NCBI GenBank assembly: GCA_934667175.1
Contig: CAKULN010000076.1
Coordinates: forward strand, 1-10,264
Direction of reading: 5' to 3'
DNA: 10,264 nucleotides
From: an uncultured Bacteroidales bacterium
Lineage (GTDB): Bacteria > Bacteroidota > Bacteroidia > Bacteroidales > UBA932
The notes under the pieces were generated by a model. The model searched no databases. It was not told where the DNA came from and saw only the letters and a program-made list of their open reading frames with translations. Of this stretch, positions 7,366 to 10,264 are shown piece after piece. Within the stretch, counting starts at the first letter, position 1. Each line of letters begins with the position of its first letter. Made by a program: the position numbers and the translations under genes.

Positions 7366-8295
7366 TCAGGCTTTAGCCTTCCTGGCGCAACAGTACTGGG
7401 AGAGGACGATGCCGAGGACAGCGACGAAGACTCCGAGCCATTGGAGGATGGAGAGGTGCTCGCGGCCGATGACTTCGGCCACAAGGGCGGTGGCGACGCA
7501 CATCATGGCGAGGAACACGCTGGACTTGCCGACGCCTAACTTCTTGATGGCCATTGCCCAGAGTGAGAAGGCGAGGCTGGAGCAGAGGACAGCGAGGCAG
7601 AGAATCGGCTCAAGGACTTCCCACGAAAGGAGTCTGGAGTCAAAATCCTCAATGCCTTTCGTCAGGAAGAACGGCAGGAAGTACAGTGAGCCGATAAGGA
7701 ACTGGTACATCACAATGACCTGTGGCTTGTAGCCGTCCGCAAGGAGCTTAGTAAGCGAGGCGTGACCGACTTCCGAGAACACGGCGATCATCAGAAGGAT
7801 GACACCGAGAACGAAGTTCTGCGGGACACCCTCATCCCCGCCCTGCTTTAGTAGGACAAGACAGATTCCACCCAAAGTCACAGCGATTCCGAAGCCGTTC
7901 AGAAGCGAGATACGCTCTTTGAAGAAAAGGGCGCCAGCCCCGACCGAGAAGATCGGCACTGATGCTATGATCATGGCGCTGATGGTCGGCGAGCCTGTCT
8001 CCTTGATGCCGTAGGTCTCGCAAAGAAAATAGATAAGCGGCTCAAACAAAGCAAGAAACGCAAATTTAAAAATATCCTTGCGGGCGATGAGACGGAACGC
8101 TTTTGTGAATATGTTGAAGAGCAGGAGAATGACTCCCGCGACAAAGATTCTTATCGGAACAAAATAGAAAATCGGAACACCAAGAGCAATCAGCTTGTCA
8201 CTCCAGATGTAGGACATTCCCCAAAGCACAATGGCAAAGACCGACAGCAGATAGACTACCGCCTTGTTGTCACATATACTTTTAGCAGCGCTCAT
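7366..8295 (-). CDS. EamA/DMT-family transporter, ten helices
   Basis: A 309-residue inner-membrane protein made of two tandem EamA repeats (about 13-150 and 160-300), each with five hydrophobic segments, the standard drug/metabolite transporter layout and length. Recognisable features are AIVLWGMSYI (21-30) in the first helix, ETYGIKETGSPTISAMIIASVPIF (93-116) with the family's small-residue and Pro pattern, and FFKERIS (124-130) closing helix four. The second repeat has the equivalent AMMCVATALVAEVIGREH (263-280). It should export or exchange a small metabolite, but members of this family vary widely and nothing here identifies the substrate. It has its own promoter and converges on the peptidase operon. 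Its TGA stop lies inside a small palindrome, CTGATTATCAG (7359-7369). The start is supported by promoter distance. Confidence 0.9.
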   Translation of the reverse strand: MSAAKSICDNKAVVYLLSVFAIVLWGMSYIWSDKLIALGVPIFYFVPIRIFVAGVILLLFNIFTKAFRLIARKDIFKFAFLALFEPLIYFLCETYGIKETGSPTISAMIIASVPIFSVGAGALFFKERISLLNGFGIAVTLGGICLVLLKQGGDEGVPQNFVLGVILLMIAVFSEVGHASLTKLLADGYKPQVIVMYQFLIGSLYFLPFFLTKGIEDFDSRLLSWEVLEPILCLAVLCSSLAFSLWAMAIKKLGVGKSSVFLAMMCVATALVAEVIGREHLSILQWLGVFVAVLGIVLSQYCCARKAKA

Positions 8296-8336
8296 AGAAA
8301 CCGGACTATAATCAGTTAATGAATCTTACATTTTCA

Positions 8337-8344
8337 CAAAGATA
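8337..8344 (-). promoter_or_regulatory. Promoter -7 element for the transporter
   Basis: The minus strand reads TATCTTTG from 8344 to 8337, an exact TAnnTTTG, 41 bases upstream of the ATG. The -33 position has only a weak TTTC-like match. Transcription would start near 8330, giving a leader of about 35 bases. Confidence 0.6.
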
Positions 8345-8370
8345 GTGATTTTTTCGTTTCGGAAAGAAAT

Positions 8371-8386
8371 AATATTCAAATATTCA
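8371..8386. repeat. Tandem 8-base repeat upstream of the transporter promoter
   Basis: AATATTCA occurs twice in direct succession, about 27 bases upstream of the transporter -7 element and beyond its -33 position. It could be a regulator site, or chance in A/T-rich DNA. Confidence 0.3.
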
Positions 8387-8460
8387 CTAACATTTTGACA
8401 CACAAACACAGATGACTATGCGCACGACAACGGTCATTCTTGTTTTTCACGCCTTCCTAT

Positions 8461-8508
8461 AAGCAGTAAAAAAGGGAGCCTATTTCTAGACTCCCTTTTT
8501 TACTGCTT
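8461..8508 (-). terminator. Rho-independent terminator of dnaK, symmetrical
   Basis: AAGCAGTAAAAAAGGGAG (8461-8478) pairs perfectly with CTCCCTTTTTTACTGCTT (8491-8508). After one mismatch the stem adds three more pairs (CTA/TAG), leaving a four-base TTTC loop. It starts 11 bases after the dnaK stop codon. In either direction the stem has a GGGAG/CTCCC block followed by six T, so it could stop transcription both ways. It insulates the downstream transporter from the heavily expressed chaperone gene. Confidence 0.88.
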
Positions 8509-8518
8509 ACAGCTCGCA

Positions 8519-10264
8519 TTACTGCTCGTCAGGACCTTGATCGTCCGGACCGTTCTGCGGACCCTGAGGGCCAGCCTGAGGACCGTAAGGGTTCTGAGGT
8601 CCCTGCTGGGCACCGGCCTGCGCTGCACGGTTCATGTCTTCTGAAGCAGCGTTCCAAGCCTTGGTCAACTCCTCGGTGTAGCGGTCGATGTCAGAGATGT
8701 TCTGATTCTTGACAGCCTCCTTCAAGGAGCTGAGAGCAGACTCGATGGCTGACTTCTTGTCAGAAGGAATCTTGTCACCGTAGTCCTTGAGGTTCTTGTC
8801 GGACTGGAAGCAGAGAGCATCTGCGTTGTTGATCTTGTCAACTTTCTCCTTGGCTTCCTTGTCGGCGGCCTCGTTGGCCTTAGCCTCGTCACGCATCCTC
8901 TGAATCTCAGCGTCAGACAGACCTGAAGAAGCCTCGATTCTGATGTTCTGCTCCTTGCCGGTGGCTTTGTCCTTGGCAGACACATTCAAGATACCGTTGG
9001 CATCGATGTCGAAGGTAACCTCAATCTGAGGTATTCCTCTTGGAGCCGGAGCGATTCCGTCAAGATGGAACAGACCGATCTCCTTGTTGTCCTTTGCCAT
9101 AGGACGCTCGCCCTGAAGGACGTGAATCTCAACTGAAGGCTGATTGTCAGCCGCTGTGGAGAACACCTGTGACTTGTGGGTCGGGATGGTCGTGTTGGAC
9201 TCAATCAATTTCGTCATCACACCACCGAGGGTCTCGATACCGAGTGACAGCGGAGTCACATCAAGCAGAAGGACATCCTTCACGTCACCTGCGAGCACAC
9301 CACCTTGGATTGAAGCACCAATGGCCACAACCTCGTCAGGGTTTACGCTTCTGTTAGGCTCTTTGCCGAAGAACTCCTTGACAAGTTCCTGTACCTTAGG
9401 GATACGTGTGGAACCGCCGACGAGAAGAACCTCGTCAATGTCTGAAGCGTTCAGACCAGCATCCTTAAGTGCCTGACGGCAAGGCTCGATAGACCTTTGG
9501 AAGAGGTTGTCGCAAAGTTGCTCGAACTTAGCTCTTGTAAGAGTCTTTACAAGGTGCTTTGGCACACCGTCAACCGGCATGATGTAAGGAAGGTTGATCT
9601 CGGTCGATGTCTGGTTGGACAGTTCGATCTTGGCCTTCTCCGCGGCTTCCTTCAATCTCTGAAGAGCCATAGGGTCTTTCTTCAGGTCGATTCCGCCGTT
9701 CTCGTTGGCAAATTCCTGGGCAAGCCAGTTGATGATCTCCTGATCGAAGTCGTCACCTCCAAGGTGTGTGTCACCATTGGTTGACTTCACCTCGAACACA
9801 CCGCCACCCAATTCAAGGATGGAAATATCGAATGTACCACCACCAAGGTCATACACAGCGACCTTCATGTCCTTGTTCTTCTTGTCAAGACCGTAGGCAA
9901 GCGCTGCCGCAGTCGGCTCGTTGATGATTCTCTTGACATCAAGTCCGGCGATCTTGCCGGCCTCCTTTGTGGCCTGACGCTGCGAGTCAGAGAAGTAGGC
10001 AGGAACTGTGATGACAGCCTCTGTGACTTCCTGACGGAGGTAGTCCTCGGCAGTCTTCTTCATCTTCTGGAGAATCATCGCTGAAATCTCCTGAGGTGAG
10101 TAGAGCTTGCCGTTGATGTCAACACGCGGAGTGTTGTTCTCGCCTCTGACTACCTTGTAAGGCACTCTGGCGATCTCCTTCTGAACCTGATCGTAAGTCT
10201 CACCCATGAATCTCTTGATGGAGAAGACTGTGTTCTGCGGGTTCGTGATGGCCTGACGCTTTGC
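8519..10264 (-). CDS. dnaK: Chaperone DnaK (Hsp70), N-terminus cut by window edge
   Basis: An ATP-driven cytoplasmic chaperone working with DnaJ and GrpE. The frame stays open to the window edge, beginning [21 protein letters not shown]; by comparison with E. coli DnaK about 53 residues are missing, so the full protein is near 634. The internal ATG at 10207 is Met in KRFMG, not the start. The ATPase domain shows [39 protein letters not shown] and [12 protein letters not shown]. The interdomain linker [15 protein letters not shown] leads into the substrate-binding domain with [13 protein letters not shown] and IEASSGLS, then the helical lid. The tail (8522-8620) is rich in Gly, Pro and Gln with repeated GPQ and ends [10 protein letters not shown], without the acidic EEV-type ending seen in many DnaK proteins. 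The promoter is outside the window. Confidence 0.98.
   Translation of the reverse strand, partial: AKRQAITNPQNTVFSIKRFMGETYDQVQKEIARVPYKVVRGENNTPRVDINGKLYSPQEISAMILQKMKKTAEDYLRQEVTEAVITVPAYFSDSQRQATKEAGKIAGLDVKRIINEPTAAALAYGLDKKNKDMKVAVYDLGGGTFDISILELGGGVFEVKSTNGDTHLGGDDFDQEIINWLAQEFANENGGIDLKKDPMALQRLKEAAEKAKIELSNQTSTEINLPYIMPVDGVPKHLVKTLTRAKFEQLCDNLFQRSIEPCRQALKDAGLNASDIDEVLLVGGSTRIPKVQELVKEFFGKEPNRSVNPDEVVAIGASIQGGVLAGDVKDVLLLDVTPLSLGIETLGGVMTKLIESNTTIPTHKSQVFSTAADNQPSVEIHVLQGERPMAKDNKEIGLFHLDGIAPAPRGIPQIEVTFDIDANGILNVSAKDKATGKEQNIRIEASSGLSDAEIQRMRDEAKANEAADKEAKEKVDKINNADALCFQSDKNLKDYGDKIPSDKKSAIESALSSLKEAVKNQNISDIDRYTEELTKAWNAASEDMNRAAQAGAQQGPQNPYGPQAGPQGPQNGPDDQGPDEQ

Noticed and set aside
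8396..8401. TTGACA, resembling an E. coli -35 element
   Set aside because: Bacteroidota primary sigma uses a different consensus and no matching -10 lies at the right spacing.
8412..8462. 16-residue plus-strand frame MTMRTTTVILVFHAFL ending at the terminator stem, like an attenuator leader peptide
   Set aside because: No TAnnTTTG promoter precedes it, no plus-strand gene follows, and the hairpin is fully explained as the dnaK terminator.
9144..9476. 110-codon plus-strand open frame opposite dnaK
   Set aside because: A shadow of the highly biased dnaK coding sequence; no independent support.

Overview
The window looks like ordinary chromosome from a member of the Bacteroidales (phylum Bacteroidota). 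I base this on several things: promoter elements of the TAnnTTTG (-7) / TTTG (-33) type, A/T-rich start regions mostly without Shine-Dalgarno sequences, a Bacteroidota-type DnaK, an exported tricorn-like peptidase, and intermediate GC content. I cannot place it to genus. There are six protein genes, no tRNA or complete rRNA, no transposase, no integrase and no CRISPR array. No gene-free stretch exceeds 300 bases; the longest is about 223 bases (8296-8518).

Layout from left to right. Positions 1-171 hold a near-consensus strong promoter firing leftwards off the window, with an A/T-rich tract upstream and a leader resembling those of rRNA operons. The transcribed gene itself lies outside. Positions 172-1587 (minus) encode a two-module family 2 glycosyltransferase. 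A divergent promoter region (1588-1738) separates it from a tight plus-strand three-gene operon: an exported tricorn-like S41 peptidase (1739-4993), a polyprenol-phosphate mannose synthase (5006-5728, 12-base gap) and dihydroorotase (5732-7180, 3-base gap). A convergent junction (7181-7365) carries two hairpin-forming sequences, one with the core of a widespread REP-like palindrome. A ten-helix EamA/DMT transporter (7366-8295, minus) follows, with its own promoter. Then come a near-perfect terminator (8461-8508) and the 3' nine-tenths of dnaK (8519 to the window edge, minus).

How the genes relate. The operon mixes envelope protein turnover, lipid-linked mannose supply and pyrimidine synthesis. 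The peptidase and mannose synthase could meet in the envelope: polyprenol-phosphate mannose is a donor for extracytoplasmic glycosylation, and the exported peptidase carries one D-S-V site of the kind Bacteroides glycosylates, in an exposed charged linker. This link is inference. Dihydroorotase and DnaK are housekeeping functions; the transporter's substrate is unknown.

I did not find a convincing undescribed system. The points most worth a second look are the leftward stable-RNA-type promoter and its inverted repeat, the DnaK tail without an EEV-type ending, the tricorn linker, and the paired hairpins at 7225-7324.
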